Source: Vasconcelosia minhoensis LEGE 07310 (GTDB lineage Bacteria; Cyanobacteriota; Cyanobacteriia; Phormidesmidales; Phormidesmidaceae). Taken from it: a DNA stretch of 39,356 nucleotides. The stretch lies in the NCBI RefSeq assembly GCF_015207255.1, contig NZ_JADEXG010000051.1, positions 1 to 39,356 on the forward strand, in the 5' to 3' direction. Below are positions 25,859 to 33,771 of this stretch, piece by piece (the stretch's first letter is position 1; every line of letters starts with the position of its first letter). Below the pieces are notes generated by a model, which saw only the letters and a program-made list of their open reading frames with translations, did not search any database and was not told where the DNA came from. A program made the position numbers and the translations under genes.

Positions 25859-26707
25859 ATGATAAATCACTATACGCTGATTATTGGGTCTCAAAAATGC
25901 GGCACGACTAGCCTTTTCAACTATCTTGCCCAACATCCTCAGATTGCACCTTCTAGCCGTAAGGAAACTAACTTTTTCGCCAACGATGAGGATTGGGAAC
26001 GCAGCCTGGCCTGGTATCAAAGCCTGTGGCAATGGGACCCGGAGGTGCATCGCACGGCTTTAGAAGCCTCTCCGCTCTATACCTTTTCCCAATCGACCTC
26101 GGCCAAGGCAACCCGCCGCATTGCCTCTGTGGACGCGCAGTTTAAGTTTATTTTTATCATGCGCGACCCGATTGAAAAAATTGATTCGGCTCGCTACCAG
26201 GGCTACTATCAGGGCTGGTTAAAGCCTTCAGAGACAGATGAGGTGCCGCCCAGGCTAATCGAAAGTGCCCAATATGCCAAACAGCTTGATGAGTATGCTC
26301 AGCAGTTTGGCAAAGACAGCCTGCTGCTACTCCGGCTCAGCGTGCTCAAGCACGAGCCTCAAGCCTGTTTGCAGCAGGTCTGCAATTTTTTAGAGCTACA
26401 GCCCCATCAGTTCGCGGCGCTCGAAAAAATTCACAACGCCCGCAATAGCTACCGCGAAGATACGCCCTGGCGGAAGCTGAGTCAGATATCCCTATTGAAG
26501 TCGGCGGCGGACCTGGTCCCAGACCGCTATAAGAATCATCTGCGCCAGCTTTTATCTCAGCCTGGGCGTTCAAAAAAAGATGAAGTACCGGCCCTGACTG
26601 AAGCCCAGCGGCGCTCAATTCAGCAGGCCCTGCGGCCAGACCTGCAAAGGTTACGGCAGGAATATGGGGTAGATATTTTTGAATGGGATATTGGCTGGTC
26701 TGAGTAA
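25859..26707 (+). CDS. PAPS-dependent sulfotransferase family protein
   Basis: 282 residues. The 5'-phosphosulfate-binding loop is GSQKCGTTSLFNYL (10-23) and the 3'-phosphate-binding region is FIMRDPIEKIDSARY, with R102 and S110 in the conserved positions. Both are hallmarks of P-loop sulfotransferases that move sulfate from PAPS to hydroxyls of sugars or other acceptors. The ATG at 25859 directly precedes the first strand. The C-terminal part (from about 200) is variable in the family and holds the acceptor site, so the substrate is unknown. No glycan gene cluster surrounds it. Confidence 0.85.
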   Translation: MINHYTLIIGSQKCGTTSLFNYLAQHPQIAPSSRKETNFFANDEDWERSLAWYQSLWQWDPEVHRTALEASPLYTFSQSTSAKATRRIASVDAQFKFIFIMRDPIEKIDSARYQGYYQGWLKPSETDEVPPRLIESAQYAKQLDEYAQQFGKDSLLLLRLSVLKHEPQACLQQVCNFLELQPHQFAALEKIHNARNSYREDTPWRKLSQISLLKSAADLVPDRYKNHLRQLLSQPGRSKKDEVPALTEAQRRSIQQALRPDLQRLRQEYGVDIFEWDIGWSE

Positions 26708-26892
26708 GCTCACGACGGCTGACTCCTTCCGTTTAACCTTCGAGGTCAGCTTTTTGCAAAATTGCTGGCTGTCGCAGGATAATACGTTGAAGCGGTGCTG
26801 AGGCAGTTTTAGGGCAGTCATGGGTCAGTTCTGAGGCAGCCTGGAAACCGACATTAGACGTTGAAATCGAGCCGTTGAACCGGTGCAGATGT

Positions 26893-27261
26893 ATGGAAGT
26901 CAAAACGGTTGAAGCCAAAGCCCGAGGCATTCGCATATCAGTTCACAAGGAGGACCGCGAGGTTGGGCGGGTTTACCTCTATGTTTTGTACAACGATTTG
27001 CACCAGGAACCCTTTGGTCTGATTGAGGATATCTACGTTCAGGATGCCTATCGGGGCCAGGGCATCGGTTCTCAGCTGGTGCAGCTGGTGATTGAGCGGG
27101 CCAGGCAGGAGAACTGCTACAAGCTGGTGGCCACCAGCCGCACCAACCGTCCCAACGTGCATGCGCTCTATGAGCGGCTAGGGCTCGGAGCCTACGGGAT
27201 TGAATTTCGCCGAAACTTTGACTTAACAGCGGCCCCAAGCGAGCCAGACCGTCAGGTATAG
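26893..27261 (+). CDS. GNAT-family N-acetyltransferase
   Basis: 122 residues from the ATG at 26893; a TTG at 26875 could add six. The acetyl-CoA-binding motif A is IYVQDAYRGQGIGSQLVQLV (the R/Q-x-x-G-x-G/A signature), followed by KLVATSRTNRPNVHALYERL, the helix-plus-strand end of the fold. It transfers an acetyl group to an amine; the acceptor is unknown. The gene stands alone between the sulfotransferase and selD genes on the same strand. Confidence 0.85.
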   Translation: MEVKTVEAKARGIRISVHKEDREVGRVYLYVLYNDLHQEPFGLIEDIYVQDAYRGQGIGSQLVQLVIERARQENCYKLVATSRTNRPNVHALYERLGLGAYGIEFRRNFDLTAAPSEPDRQV

Positions 27262-27339
27262 CTGGCCTCTCAGCCGATTCTCAGCGCAGTTTGAGTGACC
27301 CTCGCTATGGTGGAGTAGGCGGTTTCAGGACTCTCAAAA

Positions 27340-29595
27340 ATGCAAACGGCGGTGCCTATCCACACCGATTTGGTCTTAGTCGGCGGCGGTCATAGCCACG
27401 CTATTGTGCTGCGTCGTCTGGGGATGCAGCCGCTGCCGTCCGGTGTGCAGCTGACGCTGATCACTAACCTCACCGACACGCCCTACTCCGGGATGTTGCC
27501 CTGTCATATTTCAGGTCGGTACGACTTCGATACGGCTCATATTGACCTCAGGCCGCTGACTCGGTTTGCCCAATGCCGCCTGTTTATGGATGAAATGGTT
27601 GGGCTAGACCTGGACAATCAGCGAGTGCTCTGCCGCCGTCATCCGCCGGTGGCCTACGACCTGCTTTCCCTCGATATTGGCAGTACGCCGACGGTTGCAG
27701 CGGTACCGGGTGCGGCTGAAAACGCAATCGCGGCCAAACCCGTCCCCCATCTGCTCCAAGCCTGGCAAACTTACCTAGATACCCTCGCGGCCCAGCCGAC
27801 CGCTACCATCGGCATTGTCGGCGGCGGCGTCGGCGGGGTGGAGCTGGCGCTGAATATGCAGGCGCGGCTGTGGCAGCTAATGGAGCAGCAAGGTCTACCG
27901 CGTTCCAAGGTGGTCGTCCATCTCTTCCATCGCGGCTCGCAGCTGGCGACGGGGCGCAACCGGCTGACGCAGTGGCTGCTGGCTCGGAAATTTCGCGATC
28001 GCGGCATTCACACGCACCTAAACGAATCCGTCTGTGCCGTCGATCCGGGCCGGGTGATCTGCGAATCGGGGCTGACGGTGGAGTGCGATCGCGTCTTCTG
28101 GGTAACCAATGCCGCAGCACCCGAGTGGATTGCCGACACGGGCCTAGCCACCGACTCAAAGGGATTCATTGCCGTCGAAGATACGCTGCAAAGCTGCTCT
28201 CATCCGAATATCTTTGCGGCGGGCGATATCGCCACCATGGTCAACTATAACCGTCCCAAAGCAGGCGTCTTTGCCGTACGCCAGGGCCGCCCGCTGGCTG
28301 AAAATCTCAGGCGCTATTTGGCTGAACAGCCGCTGCAAGCCTATCGGCCCCAGAAGCGCTTTCTGAATATTATCGACACTGGCACAGGAACCGCGATCGC
28401 GTCCCGAGGCCCCTTTGCCGGTGAATCGCGGCTTTTTCGCTGGTGGAAAGACCGGATCGACCAAAAGTTTATGGGCTTGTTTAAGGAATTTCCGCCGATG
28501 CGGCCTGAGCAGCCCGAAGCCGTTGACTCGATCCAAAATGCTAAACCCACGATGTACTGCGCAGGCTGCGGTTCCAAAGTCGGCAGCCTGCCCCTGAAAA
28601 AGGCATTGCAAAGGGTTCGAGCAGAAGCCCCTAGTGATGCGGATTGGCCCCACCGTGAGGATATTTTCTCGGGGCTAGACCAGCCTGACGATGCGGCAGT
28701 CGTTCGGGTCCCGGCAGGCAAGCTAGCCGTGCAGACGGTGGACCAGTTTCGGGCCATGCTCGACGATCCCTATGTGTTCGGCCAGATTTGCGTGAATCAC
28801 TGCCTCAGCGATATTTTTGCGATGGGGGCAACGGCGGCGCAGGTACTCGCGATCGCGACTATCTCCTACGGCACCGATGCCAAGCAGGAAGAAACCCTAT
28901 ACCAGCTGCTTTCCGGTGCGATGCAGGCCCTGGCCCAGTCCAAGACTTTCCTAGTCGGCGGCCATACGACCGAGGGGCCGGAGCTGTCACTGGGCTTTGC
29001 CTGCAACGGCTGGGTCGAACCTGACCAGATCTGGCGTAAAAGCGGTTTGCAGCCCGGACAGTCGCTAATCTTAACCAAACCGCTGGGTACGGGAACGCTG
29101 TTCGCCGCCGATATGCAGCTCGCCGCTAAGGGCCGCTGGATCGATGCCGCCGTGGCCAGCATGGCGCAGTCCAACCAGAACGCTGCGGACTGTCTGCGGC
29201 GCTACAGTACGACGGCCTGTACGGATGTGACTGGCTTTGGCCTGGTGGGGCATCTGCTAGAAATGGTGCAGGCGTCCCAAGCTGACGTCATCCTCGATCT
29301 AGCGCGGCTGCCCGTACTGTCGGGCGCGCGGCAGACCCTGGCGCAGGGCTGGGTCAGCTCACTCCAAGAGCGCAATCGGCAGGCGGCTGCGGCGATACGG
29401 AACACGATCTCGTCCCACCCAGACTACCCCCTCCTGTTTGACCCGCAGACGGCAGGCGGCCTGCTGGCAGCGGTCCCAGCGGCAGAAACGGAAGCCTGCC
29501 TGCACCAGCTGCACCGCCTGGGCTATCCGCAGAGCCGCTGCATTGGACGGGTAGATGCTGCCTCAGTCAGGCCAACGATTACAATTAACGAGTAG
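27340..29595 (+). CDS. selD: SelD selenophosphate synthetase fused to a pyridine-nucleotide oxidoreductase
   Basis: 751 residues in two parts. Residues 1 to about 370 form an NDH-2-like FAD/NAD(P) oxidoreductase (LVLVGGGHSHAIVLRRL at the FAD site, IGIVGGGVGGVELAL at the second dinucleotide site, IFAAGDIATM). From about residue 400 the SelD domain begins, with CAGCGSKVG, where C410 and K413 align with catalytic C17 and K20 of E. coli SelD, then DDAAVVRVP, LVGGHTTEGPEL and TDVTGFGLVGHLLEM. SelD makes selenophosphate from selenide and ATP. This fusion is known in cyanobacteria and some eukaryotes; the oxidoreductase may supply reduced selenium (inference). Its TAG is followed in the same frame by mnmH. 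Confidence 0.92.
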   Translation: MQTAVPIHTDLVLVGGGHSHAIVLRRLGMQPLPSGVQLTLITNLTDTPYSGMLPCHISGRYDFDTAHIDLRPLTRFAQCRLFMDEMVGLDLDNQRVLCRRHPPVAYDLLSLDIGSTPTVAAVPGAAENAIAAKPVPHLLQAWQTYLDTLAAQPTATIGIVGGGVGGVELALNMQARLWQLMEQQGLPRSKVVVHLFHRGSQLATGRNRLTQWLLARKFRDRGIHTHLNESVCAVDPGRVICESGLTVECDRVFWVTNAAAPEWIADTGLATDSKGFIAVEDTLQSCSHPNIFAAGDIATMVNYNRPKAGVFAVRQGRPLAENLRRYLAEQPLQAYRPQKRFLNIIDTGTGTAIASRGPFAGESRLFRWWKDRIDQKFMGLFKEFPPMRPEQPEAVDSIQNAKPTMYCAGCGSKVGSLPLKKALQRVRAEAPSDADWPHREDIFSGLDQPDDAAVVRVPAGKLAVQTVDQFRAMLDDPYVFGQICVNHCLSDIFAMGATAAQVLAIATISYGTDAKQEETLYQLLSGAMQALAQSKTFLVGGHTTEGPELSLGFACNGWVEPDQIWRKSGLQPGQSLILTKPLGTGTLFAADMQLAAKGRWIDAAVASMAQSNQNAADCLRRYSTTACTDVTGFGLVGHLLEMVQASQADVILDLARLPVLSGARQTLAQGWVSSLQERNRQAAAAIRNTISSHPDYPLLFDPQTAGGLLAAVPAAETEACLHQLHRLGYPQSRCIGRVDAASVRPTITINE

Positions 29596-29610
29596 TCAAC
29601 GCTCCGTCCT

Positions 29611-30642
29611 TTGTCCCTATCGCTTGCCATTGAAGACTTTCTGACCGAGACTGGCCCCATTCTGGATGTCCGCAGCCCCGGCGAATATGAGCAGGGCCAC
29701 ATTCCCGAGGCAATCAGCTTTCCCCTCTTTACCAATGACGAACGGGCGCAGGTGGGTACCTGCTACCGGCACCAGGGCCGAGAAGCGGCGGTGGAGCTGG
29801 GGTTTGAGCTAGCCGGGCCAAAGTTTGCGGAGATGATTCGGCGGGGAAACGCGATCGCGCCTGACCGCACCGTCCGACTCCACTGCTGGCGCGGCGGGAT
29901 GCGTAGCGGCGCGGTGGCCTGGGTGCTGTCTCTTGCCGGATTCCAGGTCGTCACCTTAGCCGGAGGGTACAAAGCCTTCCGCCGCTGGGTGCGATGCACG
30001 TTGGAAACGCCGCGCCCGATTCAGCTGCTGGGCGGCATGACCGGCACCGCCAAGACTGACATTTTGCAGGCGATGGCCGCCCAAGGCGCTCAGGTACTGG
30101 ATTTGGAAGGCTATGCCAACCATCGCGGCAGCAGCTTTGGCGCACTTTGCCTGCCGCCGCAGCCGACGACCGAGCAGTTTGAGAATTTGGTGGCGATGCG
30201 GTGGGATAGCTTTAAGCGCGATCGCCCCGTCTGGATTGAGGCCGAAAGCCGCCGCATTGGCCCCTGCCGCATCCCCGCTGAGCTATTTGCCCAGATGGAA
30301 GCCGCCCCCGCTGTAGAAATTGTGCGTCCGATTGAGGAACGGCTAGCGCTACTGGTTGACATCTACGGCCAGGCTGACCCCGAAGACCTGGTGGCCGCCA
30401 CCGAGCGAATTCAAAAACGCCTGGGCGGCCAGCGCACTCAGCAGGCCATCACTCTGATCCGCCAGGGCCAGCTCACCGAAGCCTTCGCCATCCTGCTGGA
30501 CTACTACGATCGCGCCTACCGCTACGACCTGGAACGTCGCCAAAAGCAAATTCCCCAGGTTGATGTTACAGGCCTATCGCCCACCCAAGCGGTTCAAAGG
30601 CTACTTGAAAAAGCTCAGATTAGCTCAATCTTTGTTGCATAA
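29611..30642 (+). CDS. mnmH: tRNA 2-selenouridine synthase
   Basis: 343 residues from a TTG at 29611; no ATG or GTG precedes it after the selD stop. An N-terminal rhodanese domain has PILDVRSPGEYEQGHIPEA and the active cysteine C92 in HCWRGGMRSG. A P-loop ATPase-like domain follows with GGMTGTAKTDIL, where the usual TGSGKT reads TGTAKT. Conserved MnmH segments such as YANHRGSSFGAL and IEAESRRIG are intact. The enzyme replaces 2-thiouridine sulfur with selenium at wobble positions using selenophosphate, so selD and mnmH form one pathway. A weak start and the same-frame junction suggest coupling or rare read-through (inference). No Shine-Dalgarno is seen. Confidence 0.9.
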   Translation: MSLSLAIEDFLTETGPILDVRSPGEYEQGHIPEAISFPLFTNDERAQVGTCYRHQGREAAVELGFELAGPKFAEMIRRGNAIAPDRTVRLHCWRGGMRSGAVAWVLSLAGFQVVTLAGGYKAFRRWVRCTLETPRPIQLLGGMTGTAKTDILQAMAAQGAQVLDLEGYANHRGSSFGALCLPPQPTTEQFENLVAMRWDSFKRDRPVWIEAESRRIGPCRIPAELFAQMEAAPAVEIVRPIEERLALLVDIYGQADPEDLVAATERIQKRLGGQRTQQAITLIRQGQLTEAFAILLDYYDRAYRYDLERRQKQIPQVDVTGLSPTQAVQRLLEKAQISSIFVA

Positions 30643-30654
30643 ATGAAGCCTGTA

Positions 30655-30674
30655 GCTGGCCTTTTATGGCCAGC
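30655..30674 (+). terminator. Hairpin 12 bases after mnmH
   Basis: GCTGGCC and GGCCAGC form a 7-base perfect stem around TTTTAT. There is no T-run after it, so it may be an attenuating or mRNA-stabilising hairpin rather than a full terminator. Confidence 0.4.
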
Positions 30675-30771
30675 ATTCTAACGCTTCTGAGAAAAATTCA
30701 TCCCTCACGGATACTTTCCAAAAGCGCGATCGCAAATCCAAAGCCCCAGTGATTCTGGCACGCTCTCGAAT

Positions 30772-31469
30772 ATGTTCGATGCCATCTGTAAGTACCTGGT
30801 AGAGGCCTTTTCGGCAGACATAGCTCAATGGCTGCTAGGCGAAGCCGTCAGCCTGAGCGAGCTGAGCCCTTCAGAGCTGCTGCTCGAACCCATCCGTGCT
30901 GATGCCCTGTTGCTCCAATCGGGGGGACGGCTGCTTCATGTCGAGTTCCAAACTCAGCCAGACCCAACCATCCGGCTAAGAATGCTGGATTACTGGGTGC
31001 GACTGCGTCGTCGTATACCTTTTTAAGCGCACCGGGTTTATTACCGCTTGCTGTCCTCAGTCAGACCGCCGATCGCGCTGCTACCCTACAGCAGGTCACC
31101 GAACAGATAGAAGCGATAGTAGACCGTAGCATCCAGAGTAATCTAGCCGCATCTGCGGCCATCTTGGCAGGGTTAGTATTAGAGAAAGGAATAGTCGAGC
31201 AGATTCTGAGGAAAGGACTCATGCAAGAATCAGTAATTTATCAGGATATCAAGGCTGAAGGATTGCAGCAGGGGCTGCAGCAGGGGCTGCTGCAGGAAGG
31301 TAAATCACTGGTGTTGCGACTGCTGAACCGACAAGTGGGGACGGTGCCTGAACAGCTGGTAGTTCGGGTCGAGGCCCTGGAGCTGGAGCAGGTTGAGGCC
31401 TTAGGAGAGACACTGCTCGATTTTGAAGGGCAGGATGACCTGGTGAAGTGGCTGGAGCAGCATGGCTAA
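30772..31469 (+). pseudogene. Rpn-type recombination-promoting nuclease, internally deleted
   Basis: The first 84 codons (30772-31026) give the start of an Rpn / PD-(D/E)XK protein, with conserved ADALLLQSGGRLLHVEFQTQ and RMLDYWVRL, but the frame stops after RRRIPF. In another frame the family continues directly with APGLLPLAVLSQTADR, SNLAASAAILAGLVL and a C-terminal part containing GLQQGLQQGL repeats and LEQVEALGETLLDF, the usual end. The middle (VVIYL ... LWE in intact relatives) is missing, so a deletion of a few dozen codons plus a frameshift broke the gene. Intact members promote RecA-independent recombination and are common, variable accessory genes in cyanobacteria. Confidence 0.8.
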
Positions 31470-31643
31470 TGAAATGCTTGCCCAGCGATAACCGGAGGGA
31501 GAGATTGCGGGATGGCCCGCCGTCATGACCAGCCCCAAGGGTTCATCAACGATGATTCAGTTCTTCGGGCAGACGCTTCCGATGGAGCTGCTGCAGTTTG
31601 TCCCTGGCCAATAGGGTAATACTACTAACGGCTCTGATGGCGA
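31470..31643. other. Stretch without a recognisable gene
   Basis: Lies between the Rpn pseudogene and the mnmH fragment. Short frames such as one starting MTSPKGSSTMIQFF (31527 onwards, 29 codons) are too short to assign and may be remnants of another gene. GGAGGGAG at 31495-31502 resembles a ribosome site before a short ATG frame (31512), but no family is seen. Confidence 0.4.
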
Positions 31644-31751
31644 GATCGCGCCTACCGCTACGACCTGGAACGCTGCTAAAAGCAGATTCCTCAGGTTGAC
31701 GTTGAGGATTTATCGCCCACCCAAGCGGCCAAGCGCCTGTTTGAAACAGTT
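31644..31751 (+). pseudogene. Diverged fragment of the mnmH 3' end
   Basis: Aligns without gaps to mnmH 30508-30615. The first 27 bases are identical and, by hand count, 22 of 108 bases differ. Translation gives DRAYRYDLER, then C and a stop, then KQIPQVDVEDLSPTQAAKR, matching the MnmH C-terminus. Many differences are at third codon positions, so the copy diverged as a functional gene before it was left here; this points to a xenologous scar rather than a recent tandem duplication (inference). Confidence 0.85.
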
Positions 31752-32621
31752 TGGATGAGTGTGGGTACTCTAGCCTTAATAAACGTTACGTGTTCGAAAA
31801 GTGTTCAAGCAAACCGGATAAGTTTCTTGAAATCTCTTCAATCTATTTTTCATTTGTTCTGGAAGACGCTTGGTTCATGAGGCGACTGGTTGAACTCTCA
31901 AGCAAAGAGGCAAAACGGCACTTCTTGAAGGGAAGTAGCTACTTTAATGGAGATATGCCAAGCTATATCAGCTTTGAGCCAATTTTGAGTGATGTTGATA
32001 CAGCCTTAGGGAGTCGCTATTACTCTGAACTCAAGAATAAAAATCCATGCGATTCTCAAGGCGTAAATTATAACTTCATTGCTAATAAGGATGGGAGATT
32101 TTCTTGGAGACCTTTAGAGCTAATGCATCCGGCTATTTATGTTTCCTTAATATATGTGATTTGTGAGTCTCAGAATTGGGAGCACATTACTCAGCGTTTT
32201 TCGGAGTTTGAAGGTGGAGCAGTTGACTGTTGTAGTACTCTAGTGGTGTCAGTTGATAGTCAAACAGATGTAGCGACACAAATTAAGAGTTGGTGGCAAA
32301 GGGTTGAACAGCAATCTCTTAGCTACTCCCTAGAATTTAGTCGTATTCTTCACACTGATGTAACGGATTGCTATAGCTCTCTCTATACACATAGCATTTC
32401 TTGGGCTCTTCATGGTGTAGAAGAAGCTAAACAGAAGAGAAGAATGAATGCTCTCCTCGGTAACAGGATTGATTCACACATACAAGCAGGTCGGCACGGC
32501 CAGACCAACGGTATTTCGCAAGGTTCAGTTTTAATTAATGGACTTCATAGCAGAAATTGTGCTTGGTTTTGTTGACCAGCAAGTTTTCATGAACGAAATT
32601 AGGCATCAGCGCTTTGTCTGA
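31751..32621 (+). pseudogene. Abi/defence-type reverse transcriptase, frameshifted and truncated
   Basis: The main frame (31751-32575) encodes RT features: GRFSWRPLELMHPAIYVSL, the palm motif HTDVTDCYSSLYTHSI with the first catalytic Asp, LLGNRIDSHIQ and GQTNGISQGSVL, the conserved NG(I/V)xQGS motif. A small insertion at about 32531-32537 shifts the frame; the true continuation MDFIAEIVLGFVDQQVF is read from 32538 and ends at a TGA in the hairpin at 32619. The part with the catalytic YxDD box is absent. The true start is also lost behind the mnmH fragment. The layout resembles RTs of the abortive-infection/unknown-group class used in phage defence (family knowledge). The segment is visibly more AT-rich than its neighbours, which suggests acquisition. 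Confidence 0.78.
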
Positions 32622-32650
32622 AGGAACTTCAGACAAAGCGCTGATGCCTA
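32600..32650. repeat. 51-base perfect hairpin (24-base arms, GAA loop)
   Basis: The left arm 32600-32623 and right arm 32627-32650 are exact reverse complements with a three-base loop. The right arm codes for TSDKALMP of the following gene, while the left arm falls in the truncated end of the RT. This fits a fold-back (template-switch) copying event at a deletion junction, not a natural terminator: there is no T-run. Confidence 0.9.
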
Positions 32651-32989
32651 TGCTAAGTTGGCTGCTTCAGAATTGTTTACCAGAGTATGCTGTTCAGGCA
32701 GAATGGGCAGATTTGAGCAGACTTCCCAAACCTCCCAAATCGCTATCGGAACGTATTCAGCTGAGCATTAAATTCTATCCCTGCGATGTTCTATTTGTTC
32801 ATATTAAGTTGTGCAAGTAGCGCTTCAGGTAGACGGCTTAAAAAATTTAACTCTCGGATAGGCGCAAAAGTGCAGCGCATTTCAGAATTAGTGGATGACT
32901 TTTCACCCCTGCGAAAACTGGAAGCTTTTCGGGCTTTAGAAGCTGAGGTCAAAAGGTTTACAGAACAGAAGCCCAATCGCCAGCAGTAA
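32614..32989 (+). pseudogene. EGTSD-type hypothetical gene, 5' end lost and middle deleted
   Basis: The first piece (32614-32820) reads SEGTSDKALMPMLSWLLQNC and LPKPPKSLSERIQLSIKFYPCDVLFVH. The second, in another frame to the stop at 32989, reads ASGRRLKKFNSRIG and ISELVDDFSPLRKLEAFRALEAEV. I recall proteins of about 200 residues that begin with an EGTSD motif, have YPCD(I/L)LFVHRDAE and end with ELIDDFSPLR...FQALE. Here the start is replaced by the hairpin and the middle, including the DAE part, is gone. EGxSD followed by HRDAE recalls TOPRIM-like nucleases, which would fit a defence neighbourhood, but that is inference. Confidence 0.6.
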
Positions 32990-33055
32990 TATTGTGAAAC
33001 CAAATGTTACAGACCTGAATTAAAACTGGCTGGTTTCTCAATTGACAATTTCAGG

Positions 33056-33771
33056 ATGACTGAGACGCCACTGATTCTAATTGTCGATGACGATCGCGAA
33101 ATTCGAGACTTGCTATCGCAGTTTTTACGAAGCATGGCTATCGGACTGAGGCGGTCTCAGACGGGCAGGGAATGTGGCGATCGCTAAACCTCCATTCCAT
33201 CAACCTAGTTGTGCTAGACCTAATGCTGCCCGGTGAAGATGGTCTAGCCCTCTGTCAGAAACTCCGGGCGACATCGACCTTGCCCGTAATTATGCTGACG
33301 GCTATTGGCGAAGATGCGGACCGGATTGTGGGACTGGAGCTAGGGGCCGATGACTATGTGACCAAGCCGTTCAACCCGAGAGAGCTGCTGGCGCGGATCA
33401 AGGCTGTCCTACGACGAATTGACTACGCCACTGCTGAGACCCGCTAGACCGCGCCAAAGCGGTTCGCGTTCAACGGCTGGCAGCTCAACATCGCGATGCG
33501 AGAACTCACCTCTCCCGAACAGGTACTGATGCCGCTGACCGCGAGTCAGTTTGATCTGCTCGTGGCGTTTGTAGAACATCCCCAGCAGGTGCTCAGCCGC
33601 GACCAGCTGCTGGAACTCACCAAGGGCTATGAGGCAGCCCCCTTTGACCGCAGTGTCGATGTGCAGCTCAGCCGTCTGCGTCGCAAAATCGAAGCCGATC
33701 CCAAAGTGCCTACTCTGATTAAAACCGTGCGGGGCGGCGGCTATCTCTTTACGCCAGCCGTAGAGCGATGA
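33056..33771 (+). pseudogene. OmpR-type response regulator, frameshift plus nonsense
   Basis: From the ATG at 33056 the receiver starts normally (LILIVDDDREIRDLLSQF). One base is missing at about 33122-33127; the correct frame resumes as TKHGYRTEAVSDGQG and carries the phosphorylation site VVLDLMLPGEDG and the lysine in YVTKPF. A TAG at 33445-33447 then separates it from the winged-helix DNA-binding domain, which is otherwise complete (LTASQFDLLVAF, RSVDVQLSRLRRKIE, VRGGGYLF). Two independent lesions mean no full regulator can be made. The last codon overlaps the histidine kinase start (ATGA), showing they were one operon. Confidence 0.88.

Noticed and set aside
31251-31300. CAGCAGGGGCTG repeats taken at first for a CRISPR-like or regulatory repeat
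   Set aside because: They are in-frame codons for GLQQGLQQGL, a common tail of Rpn-type proteins.
32600-32650. The long hairpin as a Rho-independent terminator or retron msr/msd RNA
   Set aside because: No T-run follows, one arm is coding for the downstream gene, and the RT is not of retron type as far as can be seen.
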